Source: Undaria pinnatifida
Taxonomy: Eukaryota; Sar; Phaeophyceae; Laminariales; Alariaceae
NCBI GenBank assembly: GCA_012845835.1
Contig: JABAKD010000006.1
Location: 9,638,692-9,702,691 of the forward strand
Direction of reading: 5' to 3'
Length of the DNA stretch: 64,000 bases
Shown: positions 41,273-52,575 of the stretch, piece after piece
Numbering within the stretch: the first letter of the stretch is position 1
Layout: every line of letters begins with the position of its first letter
Notes under the pieces: generated by a model
Told to the model about the DNA's origin: nothing
What the model saw: only the letters and a program-made list of their open reading frames with translations
Databases searched by the model: none
Made by a program: the position numbers and the translations under genes

Positions 41273-42852
41273 TTAGAGTGTTTCATGAAATTGAATAAAA
41301 ACTGAACGGGTAAATAGCCAGGGACGGTTGCTCGTGGTCAGATAGGGCGAGCTTCCGGGATCAATAATGTGAACAATGAACAAAAAATATATGCTCAGAT
41401 AGGGGCTTTCTCCAGTGCTCCACGTAGAGCTTTGATAAGACTCCGGCTCTTTTTGAAACAAGTTTGAGCTTGGTGCCAATGTACCACACACGGTGCCCAA
41501 CAATCTTTCATTGCGATCGGCCCCCTCCGCTTCTCACGCCCATACCACAACGGCAAAATGCCGGCGCCTTTCTCCTTGCCGTCACCCAGCTAGATGCTGC
41601 TTTGCTTGCTTGGCTATTTGAGATGCGTTGCGTTAGGAGCACAACAACGTCCATCTCCGCTCCACATTATGCTTGCTTAGAATGAAAACTATTTGCTTCT
41701 TTCGCCGCCCCAGCAGAATCACCAAGAGACCACTGGTTGGGGGAGCTTTTACGGGCTAATGCTCCACGCTTTGGCAGCGAGTTGGCATCTTCTCCGGCAA
41801 CTTTTTCCGCCTTGACCCAGGTCGAGAGGCCGTGGTCATACTAATTCATCTCCTCCCTCTGAGAGTACCAACATATGATATCCCTGCCTGCTGCGATTGA
41901 TAGTAGAATTCTACTAAATATTTTGTCCCCACAGCGTGACCCAAGCAACGTCTAGTTCGAGCAGATGGTAGGCCCTCAAATGCTACCCATTGGCGGTGAG
42001 TCTGTACGCCTTTTTTCAGTGGTGCAGGAACCTTGTGTCGCCTGTGCTCTGTTTCCTGACCGTAAGCCATTGCAGTTTGTTGCTTAAGGTTGAAAGCTAT
42101 GTTGGAATCCCCCCCCCCTGAGCAAGCAGGATGTCAAGCGTTGTTTCAGCTGTCAGCGACTGTCGCGCCGCTAAACGTCGACAAACCCTGAGCAACGCTG
42201 CCTGGTGGGCGAGTTGCTCACAAGGCGGGAAATGATCGGTCAGCTATCTCCCAATCAAGTTTCGATATGCGCCAGCCATCTACCAATCAAATGTTTCTGT
42301 TTGGCGGACACCCTCAACCGACATCAGATAGATGCATGGTGGGTTGAATAAAACGTTCAAAGTAAAGAACACGGTCGGACACAGGAGTTACTCTATCGTT
42401 ATAATACGTACACGCTAATGGTGATTTGTTTCTGATTGTGCTATTTTCAGCTCAACCTGCGGCAGAGTCTACCCTAGGCGACCTTCTCAATAAAAGCCGT
42501 CGTCCCACGAGTCTCCCGCCCCCCCCCCCCTTCCCGTACATGCCCTTGTTTTCTGCGCGGATGAGGCTCAGCTTTCCCACTTATCAGCTTCTTTTGGTCT
42601 TCGAGCCCATCGAATTTTTCTGGTTCACGGTCCCCGACTTTTCGTTACTAATACGTGATCACCACTACTCTCGAAAAAAAAAACTGAAAATAGTAGCACG
42701 AGAGGGCGCCCGAGGGTTGGGGTAGCGCACACTAACACACTACCCCCTCCCTGATGGGCGTAAATATAAAAAAATACTGCTTGTTTTTGTTTTTCGCATA
42801 TGGTTAGTTTGACAACCGTTCCGAAGAGGCACACCGCACAATCAAGTGGCAA
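41273..42852 (-). pseudogene. Decayed coding region, part A
   Basis: The minus strand has several protein-like fragments in different frames: 42070-41846 (KKGVQTHRQWVAFEGLPSAR), about 41700-41500 (AEMDVVVLLTQRISNSQASK) and 41503-41273. Together with 42853-44249 they suggest one broken minus-strand gene or mobile-element protein. No motif such as a protease, reverse transcriptase or integrase core was found, so the identity is open. Intact introns instead of breaks cannot be excluded. Confidence 0.25.
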
Positions 42853-43521
42853 TCAGTGTGACATCATATCACATCCTGGTAATCTTACAAATAAATAACG
42901 TCGTCTTAAGCTTGACTTGCTATTGTGGAAGCGTTCCTCCAATCTCTCCGACATTTTTTTTCGTAGCGTTTTGGCTTTTGCTTTCCATCGAGCCCACAAC
43001 CCCTGTCCGTTCACGGGTGGTTTCTCAATGAAGGGGCGCCCTTCCTCTTCTAACGGCGACCACGAAAGCAGTGAAATGGCAGGGGCCCCTCGTGTTGGAC
43101 GCCGGGCACGTACCACCGTACACTACGTGCAGACGACACTACTCTTCGGAGCACACTCTTCGTCTCGGCTTTTGGTCGCATCAGTCTCCCGCCAACTGTG
43201 TCGTGTAGACCACTCCGCAGCGTAATTCCCCAAGCCCCACCCATCAGACTTGTTTGCTCCGCTTACAGCCAGCTTGTTGCACTGCACATCTCCGTGAGCT
43301 GCCAGCACAAGCCCCAAGATCGCCCGTCGACCAGTCTTTCTTTTTTTGCGCTTCGGGGCCGAGGCATATGTACGACGCGCAAAGGGCAAGCATACAGGAA
43401 TCAACTCTTCGAAGAACCATCGACGAGAACTTCGCTTGATAAGAGAGCCCATCGGCCTACATGCACTTTTTGCTGACGGGGCCAGACCGACCTTCGCGGA
43501 ACCTCCTTGGTCTACATGCAC
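42853..43521 (-). pseudogene. Decayed coding region, part B, with in-frame TAG
   Basis: Two minus-strand stretches of 132 and 87 codons lie in the same frame and are separated only by one TAG at 43125-43123. The first is basic (ASAPKRKKRKTGRRAILGLV), the second ends KAKTLRKKMSERLEERFHNS. Reading through the stop gives about 220 residues. This fits a recent nonsense change or a short intron. Overlapping plus frames of 61-102 codons weaken the case. No family recognised. Confidence 0.3.
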
Positions 43522-44737
43522 TGTGCTCAGGCGCCCATGTCGGGGCTCCTTCCTTGTGGTCCTCCCTGTGAAGGAACAGGCGTTGCTCGAAGAATGTTCG
43601 GGCTTTCTCGTTTAGCGATTTTTTCCCGTATACGCGTTATCGAGTGGGTTTCAGTACATGCGTCGATCCGTCTTGAGCGTCGAACAAGCTGTTGTTCTCC
43701 CTGTTTGCTGAAAATATTACAGCTACATATTTGACGCAAGACGGACCCCTCCCCCATCGTTTGAGACCAACAGCGTTCCACTGTGTCACCTAGGTTCAAC
43801 CACCATCATGTTCGCAGCGGTACCAACTACAGCGCAACAAAATGGGCTCGCTGTCAATACATACCATATATCGCCGGAATCTCTGCTGTAAATGTCACGG
43901 TACAGCAGCCGAGCCGCCCACTTTACTCCTGCCCATCGACAACATAGATCGACCGTTCACTGTCCCAGCATCCACAGTTACAGCTCACAGCAGCTCTGAA
44001 ATCGTCCGCTGCTGTGCGAGAGCTCCTTGCAACTTCGATTCGAGAGGAGGTTTCGTCTTGTCCCTCCTGTGAATACAACTTGAATTTAGTGAACGCCGAA
44101 ACTCTGTGCTGGATTGTTGGGCAAGACTGTCGGCGTATGCGATGCTCAATATTCCACCATGTTTTTGATGTGTGACTTTTGCCTTGTTGTGGGACTGCGA
44201 TTATTTGAACAGCTTTTCTTCGCGTGTTCCTGCCTCGATAGCCAGACATTTAGAGGTGTGGGAGTGGGTTTTGAGGAGCCGCATCTTCGACTCATGGTCT
44301 AGTTCGAATAACCGGAGTTTCCTCGAATCTCCCACATTTCTGCATATGCGGCTCATCAAGGTGGGCGAGTGTTAAGATACGGCCTCGAAAGACCTGTGAA
44401 TTTCGGAATTTGACATCATTTGGATGGATTTCGTATGATAAGGTTGGCGTTTCATATTTGGAAACGTTAAAAAATAGATTGGAGGCACGTTGTCTCCGAG
44501 TTTAGACGCCATCCGGAGCTTTGGTGGAAACGAATATAGCTACGTATCTACGAAAGCAACGAATATGAGTAGGCTCTGCGGACATGCTCAATTGGCAGAC
44601 TTGCGGGGGGCACTCTGTGTCTCCACCCTATAACCTTACTGGTACCTGGCACCGTTTTTCCCCTCCTCCTAACGCCGTACTAAATGCTTTATATATACCG
44701 AAGAACACTTATACCAATACTGTATAAACCCGTTCAG
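43522..44737 (-). other. Coding-like fragments upstream of the decayed region
   Basis: Minus 44249-43923 (108 codons, with EGQDETSSRIEVARSSRTAA and a Cys pair CNCGC) and minus 43799-43527 (90 codons) share one frame but are separated by stops. They may be the 5' part of the decayed gene at 41.3-43.5 kb. From 44300 to 44737 I see nothing. Confidence 0.2.
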
Positions 44738-45030
44738 CCGGTCGCCCCGGTGGCGTATCACTTTATCCTCGAGCCTGGTATATAGGTCAGTTTCGTGAGT
44801 TCAAATCCCCCCGAGTGAACACTCGTATGTATTCGTGGGGACTTTTCTTTCGCACACCTTGCGGAAAAAGCGAGAGTGTGAGCTAGCAGCACTCGATGAA
44901 AATTCGACGAGCATTGGGATTTCTGAACCCTATGCGCGATGAAAATTGAATGCAAGAACCGGGGGGAAGAAGGGACGACAGTTGTGACCACGGTTTTTCT
45001 AGAAGCTGGAAAGTAGATGTGTGTGAAACA
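44738..45030 (+). mobile_element. SINE1, copy 1 (tRNA-derived)
   Basis: Head CCGGTCGCCCCGGTGGCGTA with an A-box-like TGGCGTATCACTTTA and a B box GAGTTCAAATCC, so a tRNA-like promoter is plausible. The body (GTATTCGTGGGGACTTTTCT, GTGTGAGCTAGCAGCACTCG, CTATGCGCGATGAAAATTG, AGAAGCTGGAAAGTA) matches 51346-51663 in reverse. About 290 bp with an A-rich 3' end. Confidence 0.8.
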
Positions 45031-45114
45031 AGAAAAAATCACAAAATACTAAAACCTATATAACAGCGAACACGCACCAAACCCTACATAAAACCGTATG
45101 CATATCTATGTATT

Positions 45115-45795
45115 TTTTCTTCGCTCTCTCTTGCTCAAACGCCCCACCTAATATGGAAATACGCCAGAGTAATAAACCCTTCCACGCGCTGGATACCACC
45201 TCATTATCTGTTTAGAGCCGTACATGCCGTTGCTGCAATTTCCACCCCCCCCCCCCGCCCCCAACGCCCCCTCCTTCCTCACCACCCTCACCATCGCCTA
45301 GACCTAGCACCCCGTGTATAGCAAACCCTTAAATCAATGCGACCTAAAGACCCCCCCCCACCCCCCCCCGCCCACCACATTCCCCTCTCTTCCCCCACAA
45401 TAAGGATTTAAAGTTTCAGCGTACAAATTGAGCTGCCCCACCTGTCCCCCTCACCCCCTTTTTGATCAAAATCAGGCCCCCACGTTTATTAAAACTCCGC
45501 CCTCCCCTCACCGGTTATTCGACATACAGAGTTCACGTTGTAAAATGATGAATTTCCTTCCACAGCTGTCAGATTTTGTCCCCCTCAGAAACGGGTTTTA
45601 TAGTTTCCGCGCACAGACTGACTAACATAACCCTGTTGACCCTGATAGCTACACTATAGTTGTAAGGGGAGTCGCCGACCTATATACTTAATGAGTACAC
45701 ACAACCCGTAATACGCGCGATCGAAGTACCACACACAGCTTGCAAAGATGAGTTTCGACAAAATATTCCATCTCACAGCTGGAGTGTATTCCAAT
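45115..45795 (+). repeat. R1 element copy
   Basis: Modules CGCCAGAGTAATAAACCCTT, ATCGCCTAGACCTAGCACC and poly-C tracts lead to the conserved unit 45505-45790, ending CACAGCTGGAGTGTATTCCA. It abuts an inverted copy at 45805. Confidence 0.85.
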
Positions 45796-45804
45796 TGTTG
45801 TAAT

Positions 45805-47270
45805 CAAAAACTCATCTTTGCAAGCTGTGTGTGATACTCCGATCGCGCGTATTGCGAATTGTGTGTACTCGTTAAGGATATAGGTCGGCGACTCCCCTTG
45901 AAACTACAGTGAAGTTATCAGGGTCAACAGGGTGATCTTAGGCAGTCTGTGCGCGGAAACTGTAAAACCCGTTTTTGAGGGGGACAAGGTTTGACAGCTG
46001 TAGAAGGAAATTATATATTCATCAAGTGAATACTGTAAGTCGAATAACCGGTGATGGGCGGGCGTAGGTTTGAAGGACGTGGGGGCCTGCTTTCGATCAA
46101 AAGGGGGGCGGGAGGGGGGGAAGGGGGGGGAGGGGACAGATGGGGCAGCCCAATTTGTGCTTGGAAACGTTATGTCCTTCCTGTGGGGGAGAGGGGGGGG
46201 GATGTGGCGGGGGGGGCAGAGGGCGGTGGGGGAGGGCTTTAGGTCGCATAGATGTAGGGTTGCTATGCGCGTGGTGCTTGGTCTAGACGATGGTGCAAGT
46301 GATGGGGAAGGAGGGGGAGTTGGGGGCGGGGGGGGGTGGAAATTGCAGCAGCGGCATGGACGGCTCCAAACAGATAATGAGGCGATATCCAGGGGGTGGA
46401 AGTGTTTATTACTCTGACGGATTTCGGTATTAGGTGGGGCGTTTAAGCAAAAGAGAGCAAGGAAGAGAAGAAAAAAAAAAGGGGGGGAGGCGGGGCAGGA
46501 AGGTTTTTCAAGAGGTTGAGGTCACATATAATACGGTAATACACTCCGGCTATGAAATCAAGGATTTGGTCGACACTGATCTTCGCAACATTGTGTGATC
46601 CCCCGATCGCGCGAATTAATCATATATGTGGGGGCTTGCTATACGCGCGGTGCTGGGTCTAGGCGATTGTGCCGGGTGTGGGGCAGGAGGGGGCGTTGGA
46701 GAGAGGGAAGGGGGGTGAATAAACACTACGTCATGGATGGCTAGAACGATCATGACGTTATATCAATTGCTTCGACGTGTTTTTTACTCTGGCCGATTTC
46801 GGTTGTAAGTGGGGCGTTTGAACGAACTGGGCGGGGATCAAAATAGGGGGGGGGGGGGGGGGGGGGGGGGGGCGTAGATGAGTTGGAGCTAAGGCATGGA
46901 TTGCTAGATGGATAGTGAGATGATATCATCTGGCTGTGGTAGTGTTTACTCCAGCGGTAGATTTTGACTTCAGGTGAGGCGTTTGAACAAGAGGGGTCGG
47001 GGCGGTGGGGGGGGCATTTCAATATGTGCGCGGAAACTATATACCCTTAATGGGGACGAATCGGACGGTTGTAGCAAGCAGACACCCCTTTACATCACCC
47101 GCCTGGTATTGTTTATTATTCTACAAGAGGTTTGATATTACATGTAGTATGCAACACATTTCTTAGATGTAGTAAACAACGTGTTAAACGCTTCATAATT
47201 TGTTACTGTACATGGATCGAAAGATAGAATATTTCAATCGATAGGTACAATCATGTAGATACCATTATAT
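45805..47270 (-). repeat. R1 element, long inverted copy
   Basis: Reverse of the design at 11935-13470: tail-side unit 45815-46080, G-rich modules with TTACTCTG(A/G)C(G/C)GATTTCGGT, a 27-base G run, and a terminal part 47085-47265 that matches 12125-11940. Together with 45115-45795 it forms the second tail-to-tail palindrome in the window. Confidence 0.85.
46846..46872 (+). repeat. 27-base G run
   Basis: An uninterrupted G homopolymer, the longest in the window, inside the inverted R1 copy. Comparable C runs occur at 12172-12191, 36500-36523 and 47341-47358. It could form quadruplexes; its true length should be treated as uncertain because such runs are error-prone in sequencing. Confidence 0.9.
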
Positions 47271-47340
47271 TTTGACGAACTCCTCTAAAACGCCGATCAC
47301 CTACCAACTCCTATTTGAAAACGAATACAGTGGACGGTAA

Positions 47341-47358
47341 CCCCCCCCCCCCCCCCCC
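47341..47358 (+). repeat. 18-base C run
   Basis: An uninterrupted C run just outside the end of the long inverted R1 copy. Confidence 0.9.
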
Positions 47359-47431
47359 TCCCTCGTCCGCCACTTCCTGCTAAATACAATGCCTTCCATA
47401 TAGAACTGTCACTCTGCTCGGACGCGACCTA

Positions 47432-48044
47432 TTGGCCACAGGGGCGTATAATGACGGCGACTGCGGCCGTATTGAGTGGTACAAGGCAGCTATAAGCTTG
47501 CTTGTAGGCAGAGCAGAAGGCCCCCAAGAGCCATGCGATCGGCAGGTGTCATCTCGCAGCGCACAGAAGACCGTTTGCTGTAGCCTTGATACCCCGTATC
47601 CTATGTGTTACCTGGTGTGCGGTGTCATAATCGGGTCTGAGGTAATATCTGGGTACTATATGGCAACACGCGGGTATCCGACCGGTATATTCTTTGCTTT
47701 GCCTCGCTGCCGAGTTGCAATACAATCCTTGCTTGCACCGGATCGTCTTCGTACTACATCTACAGCAGAAGCAACGTTTCCCGCAGTTACTGCAGCAATC
47801 GAATAGTGCGAACCGTTGCTTTGTGTGTGGTAACGTTGCCGATATGGGGACTTTAAGGCAGTATTACATGCTTTGGGCGAGGCATCAATTCATGGTTGGA
47901 CCCTCACTATACTGCGGCACTGCACAGCACCGGCACTCTCTCGGTTTGGTATCACTTAATTGTAATGAGGGTCAATCATTGACGGCGTCTGTTCTCATTG
48001 ACACCTCCCGAGGTCGGCTACTTGAATCACCGTCGAAAAAATAA
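47432..48044 (+). other. Two overlapping plus frames, possibly one broken gene
   Basis: Frames 47432-47806 (124 codons) and 47694-48044 (116 codons) both have protein-like stretches: GRIEWYKAAISLLVGRAEGP in the first and LRQYYMLWARHQFMVGPSL in the second. One frameshift or an intron near 47700-47800 would join them. No family recognised. Confidence 0.25.
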
Positions 48045-48249
48045 TGGCATGTCGTTCGAGCACATCCGAGTGATGTGACGAGATGTAACACTTTGTTAGA
48101 ATTCATCGTGTGCCTTCGGAACGACTGTCACGTACCAATCATATAAGAGCGATCCCACGCTGGGGTAGAGTTGCAGCATTATCAGATCAGTCCATGAGCT
48201 CCCCACATGAGGAACTCAATATCTCACTCGAAAAATGACTTCGACGGCA

Positions 48250-48315
48250 TCCACAGCTGCAAAGATTAGAATCGACAAAATATTGGATACTCACAGCTGG
48301 AGTGTTTTCCCATTT
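48250..48315 (+). repeat. R1 tail relic
   Basis: AGAATCGACAAAATATTGGA and CTCACAGCTGGAGTGTTTTC are a diverged R1 end. Nothing of the body remains. Confidence 0.6.
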
Positions 48316-48645
48316 TTGACAATATAATAAAAACGTTTTCTCTTGGCACTTCTATTCAAATTCTGGTCAATAAGGGTCAAACGTCTATCGTACAGATTGT
48401 GATGGGTTGGTTGGGGGATGGTTGAATACACTACGAACAACCGCTCGAAGTTTCTACGTCACGGATTATTGAGAGGTAGGACTACCGCTCCTGTCGCAAC
48501 CAACCCTGTTAGCTTGACCACGTATCTGACGAAGCTCCCAAACGGGGAAAAGGCTGAAAAACCGTCAACGATACAAGCTGGGCCGGCCAAGACGCTTGAA
48601 ACAAGCCAATATCGCTGTGCTGCGCTCATTTGTTCGAGTTCGGAC

Positions 48646-48857
48646 CCGAAATTTTGACACGTGATTTGGACTGAGCTCACCAAAACGGCACATAGCGAAT
48701 AAAAAAAAGAAAAAAAAATCCGTTGAATTTCTATCAATTTCATGATTTTGGAAAACTTTTGGCCGGCCATACGTCGGCCATTTTTCCTCTATTTTTTTTC
48801 TAGTATGTCAATTACTGTTCTCGTGAGCTTGGTCCAAATCACGTGTCAAAATTTCAG
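48646..48857. repeat. Inverted repeat with 35 bp arms
   Basis: The left arm 48646-48680 (CCGAAATTTTGACACGTGAT, then TTGGACTGAGCTCAC) is complementary, with few mismatches, to the right arm 48822-48857. The 140 bp between them is AT rich and holds a second small palindrome, TGGCCGGCCATACGTCGGCCA. It may be a MITE of another family or a hairpin-forming transcript end. Confidence 0.7.
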
Positions 48858-49454
48858 GTCCTAACTTCAAAAATTGAGAGGTGCATGGCGAAGTTTCCAC
48901 CGAGGTGCCTCTGCATACAAATACACCTACAATTCAGGTATTCATCCATATCTTTCGAACGAAGTGACCCATGAAATGAAACGCATACGTCCCTATCTCC
49001 TCGTCACAAGATATACATGCCCCGAAAAATTAAGCTAATCCCATCCACGTTGTATTACGTCACATTTAGAAAAAGCAATTCAAACGAATCATGAAAAAAA
49101 ATGCTCAAACTAGGAGACGTGCGTGGCAAACACTTTTTTCAGCACCAACTTCGCAGATTCTCAAGCTGGAGGGCTTAAAACGACCACCGCATTTAGCTGA
49201 TTACGAAGAAATGCTCAGATTGCAGTGGGTCACTGTCGTTAAAAAGATATGCCGGACTGACGGAGTATGGGTTTCTTGGCAGGCCCAGCTTGTAACGCTG
49301 TGATGAAGCGTACGAACAAAATTTATCGTCGTGATTAAACTGTGTTGTAAGCTAGGCCACTAACTAGCGACCCATAACTCATCCGGGACCCGTTCGTTGA
49401 CGTCGACAAATTGTACCAGGTATCAAATATCATAGTTTAGTATACTACAATGAT
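48858..49454. other. No supported gene
   Basis: One 71-codon plus frame, 49091-49303 (KKNAQTRRRAWQTLFSAPTS), starts at ATG and looks protein-like but is short and isolated. Confidence 0.35.
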
Positions 49455-50085
49455 ACATATCATGAAAAATAACAACGCACTCCAGCCGTGAGATCGAATA
49501 TTTTGTTGGAACTCATCTTTGAAAGCTGTGTGACACTACGACAGCGCGCATTACGGGTTGTGTGTCCTCATTAAGGATATAGGTCGGCAACTCCCCTTGC
49601 AACTACAGCAGTGTAGCTATCAGGGTCAACAGGGTGATGTTAATCAGTCTGTGCGCGGAAACTACAAAACCTGTTTCTGAGGGGGACAAAATTTGATGTT
49701 TGGTGAAGGAATTGCGTTAGTTTGTCAAATGAATTCTGTATGTCGAATACCCGGTGAGCGGGGAGCAGAGGTTAGAAGGATGTCGGGGCCTGGGTTTGGT
49801 CAAAAGGGATCAGGTGTGGAAGGGAGGGAAGGGTGGGGCAGCTTAATTTGTGCGTGAAAACTATAAATCCTTGAAGGGGATAAATCTGACGGTTTTGGAA
49901 ATAATGCTCCAGTTAATCATGGGCGCGGGAGAGGGGGGGGGGGCGGAACGGGCGGGGCAGCTTAGTCTGCGTGTAAATTAAAAAAATGTAACGGTTATAG
50001 AAAGAATGCATGAGTTCATCATGTATATCCTCTAAGTCGTACAACCAGAGAGTAGAGGGCGGGGGGTGCGGACGGAGTGGGGAGG
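49455..50085 (-). repeat. R1 element copy
   Basis: Starts at the tail (GCACTCCAGCCGTGAGATCG), continues with AAGGATATAGGTCGGCAACT and AATACCCGGTGAGCGGGG, and then two further modules with GATAAATCTGACGGTTTTGG and GTACAACCAG(A)GAG, ending near 50085. Confidence 0.8.
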
Positions 50086-50089
50086 TGGA

Positions 50090-50290
50090 ATGTACACACT
50101 CCATGCAGCTGTGACATCGAAGATTTCGTCGAAACTAATGTTTGAAAGCTGTGTGTGGCACTCCAATCGCGCGTACGACTACAGTGGGTGTGTCTTTATT
50201 AAGGATATAGGCCGGCGACTCCCATCAGAACTACAGTGTAGCTAGTACCACGGTCAACCAAGGGTGATGTTAATAAAAAATCAAGCTGTG
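50090..50290 (-). repeat. R1 element, truncated copy
   Basis: TACACACTCCATGCAGCTGT, CGAAGATTTCGTCGAAACTA, AAGGATATAGGCCGGCGACT and GTCAACCAAGGGTGATG. It ends near 50300 without the G-rich part. Confidence 0.8.
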
Positions 50291-50324
50291 CGCATAGTTT
50301 ACTATACCTGATACCTGGTATATA

Positions 50325-50535
50325 TGAATGAAAATACACTTCAGCTGTGAGATCGAAGACTATGTCGAAAATCATCTTTGCAAGCTGTGTGTGATACTCC
50401 GATCGCGCGTATTACGGGTTGTGTGTCCATATTAAGGACATTTGTCGGCGACTCCCCTTGCAACTACAGTGTAGCAATCAGAGTCAACAGGGTGGTGTTA
50501 GTCAGTCTGTGCCGCGGAAACTATAAAACCCATAG
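50325..50535 (-). repeat. R1 element, truncated copy
   Basis: AATGAAAATACACTTCAGCT at the tail, GATACTCCGATCGCGCGTAT, and GTCAGTCTGTGCCGCGGAAA at the cut end. Third R1 unit in direct order after 49455 and 50090, so 49455-50535 behaves as a tandem of R1 copies. Confidence 0.8.
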
Positions 50536-50601
50536 AACCTGTACCTGGTATATAGTTGCGACCAGGCAACGAACAAGAAGTTGACAACGTGAGAGAATAG
50601 T

Positions 50602-50933
50602 GCTACGGTGGGGCGGGTCCCCTGTATTTCATTCGCTACGGACCTGAATCACTCTCGCACGTGTGTGACTCTGTGCCGGTCTCTGACTAAACGAGTTGGG
50701 GCGATTTGCTTGGTCCATCGCAGCCAACCCTCCCATGGATTCATAAATTGAAACAACTCGAAAGCAATTGACCGCCAGGAACAGAGGGGTTTGGCGATTC
50801 ATATAAAAGAAAACATAATACAGTACGAACGCCTAGACATGTGACCGCAAGAAATAAGGCGGCCCGTCACTGGCGCGAGTGACCCCGAGACACTGCGAGA
50901 AAAAACCCCAAACGAGACCCCCCTACTGCAGCC
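50602..50933. mobile_element. MITE1, copy 2
   Basis: Imperfect inverted ends TGCTACGGTGGGGCGGGTCC and GAGACCCCCCTACTGCAGCC bound about 330 bp. It shares GTCACTGGCGCGAGTGACCC and the internal CACTCTCGCAC-type motif with 33439-33695. Ends are more diverged than in copy 1. Confidence 0.65.
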
Positions 50934-51234
50934 TTGCTCGAGAGGGTGCAGCGTAAGGGGCAACGGTCACATTGTTGTTTATCTGTCACGGAGGTTCTCC
51001 TTCTGCGGTTCGGACACACCCGCTATTACCCCAGCAACACCAGCAACTCACGCTGCATCTTGTAGCCGATGCCGTAATCCTGCTGTCATTTTTGTCTAAC
51101 GATATTTTCCAGAAAATGTTATTTAATAGCGGTGAGGGGAAGGAGGAAGAATCGGGAGGAGTACGGCCACTGGCTTGGGGTGGCAATGTTGATGAGGATT
51201 GAGGTAGAGACTCTCAGCTAAAACGTATTCGAAA
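50934..51234. other. No supported gene
   Basis: A 76-codon plus frame and a 66-codon minus frame overlap almost completely (50972-51202). No repeat assignment. Confidence 0.4.
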
Positions 51235-52260
51235 AATATAAATAAGCTCCAGCTGCTGTGAGATCGAATTCTTTGTCGAAAACTCATCTTCGCAAGCTGT
51301 GTGTGGTACTCCGATCGCGTGTACTACGGGTTGTGTGTCTTCAGAAGGATTTTTATTTTTATTTTTGCACACTCTTACTTTCCAGCTTCTTCTGCACAAG
51401 CCGTGGTCACAGGTGTCGTTTCTTCTGCCCCCCGGTTTTTGCCTGCAATTTTATTGCGCATAGGGTCCAGCAATCCCACTGCTCGTCGGATTTTTCATCG
51501 AGTGTTGCTAACTAACGCTCTCGCGCTTTACGCAAGTCAATTTGTGCACAAGAAATAGTCCCCACAAATTTATACGAGTATGCATTAGGGGGGATTCGAA
51601 CTCACGAAACTGACCTATACCAGGCTCGAGGGTAACCTGATACGCCACCGGGGGGACCGGCCGAAATATAGGTCTGCGTGGTTGCAACTACAGTGTAGCT
51701 ATCAAGGCCAACAGGATGATGTTAGTCAGTCTGCGCGTGGAAACTATAAAACCCGTTTTTGAGGGGGATAAAATCTGACAGCTAGCTGTGGGGGGAAATT
51801 CATCAGTTTATCCAGTGAATCCTGTAAGTCGAATAACCGGTGAGGGGAGGGCGGAGTATTTGAGGACGTGGGGGCCTGGGTTTGATCAAGAAGGAGGGGG
51901 GAGGGGCGGGCCGGGGGGGGGGGGGGGCGGAGGACGACGGGCGGGGCAGCTCAATCGGTGCGTGGACACTATAAATCTTATCCTCTAAGTCGTACAACCA
52001 GTGAGGAGAGGGCGGAACGTTCGAGAGGGTGGAGATAAGGGTGGGGGTGGTTGGAGAGGGGAAGGGGGAGGGGGGGCGACAGGGTTTTTTAAGCATCATC
52101 TTTAGGTCGCACAGATTTAGGGGTTTGCTATAAGCGTTGTGCTAGTCTAGGCGATGGTTCGGGTGGTAGTGAAGGAGGGGGCGTTGTGGGAGGGGGCGTT
52201 GAATTGCAAAAAAAGTCATGGATAGCTCTAGAAAGATTATGAGGTGATATCAGTCTTGTC
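51235..52260 (-). repeat. R1 element copy split by a SINE
   Basis: The tail side 51235-51345 reads through CTCCAGCTGCTGTGAGATCG to GGTTGTGTGTCTTCAGAAGG. The element resumes at about 51664 with ATATAGGTCTGCGTGGTTGC and continues through the conserved unit, G-rich modules and the CTAGTCTAGGCGATGG module to about 52260. The 320 bp between them is SINE1. Confidence 0.85.
51346..51663 (-). mobile_element. SINE1, copy 2, inserted in R1
   Basis: On the minus strand: head CCGGTCCCCCCGGTGGCGTA, then TCAGGTTACCCTCGAGCCTG, B box GAGTTCGAATCC, body matching 44738-45030, and an A-rich tail (AAAAATAAAAATAAAAATCC). It interrupts the R1 copy between its TGTGTGTC and ATATAGGTC blocks, so it inserted after R1. 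Confidence 0.85.
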
Positions 52261-52264
52261 GAAG

Positions 52265-52345
52265 TATATATTTCAGAGAAACACACACAGCTTGCAAAGT
52301 TGATTTTCGACAAAATCGTCGATCTCACCGCTGGAGTGTATTTCC
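52265..52345 (+). repeat. R1 tail fragment
   Basis: ACACACACAGCTTGCAAAGT, TTTTCGACAAAATCGTCGAT and CTCACCGCTGGAGTGTATTT. Abuts the end of the split R1 copy. Confidence 0.8.
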
Positions 52346-52469
52346 ATCTTTTTAAATATTTCTTTGTCATATTTCGATGTTAAGTGGAGCGTTTGAGCAG
52401 GAGGGAGCGGGAAGAAAAAATACAGACTGTAGGGAAATGAAATAGCAGATAAAAGGAGAAGGTCCGTAA

Positions 52470-52575
52470 TATGGACACACACACCGAAATACGCGCGATC
52501 GGAGTGTCACACATAGCTTGCAAAAATGAGTTTCGACAAAATCTTCGATCTCATAGCTGGAGTGTATTCTTTTTA
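52470..52575 (+). repeat. R1 tail fragment
   Basis: ATACGCGCGATCGGAGTGTC, ATGAGTTTCGACAAAATCTT and CATAGCTGGAGTGTATTC. The mini-frame reads MSFDKIFDLIAGVY. Confidence 0.8.
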
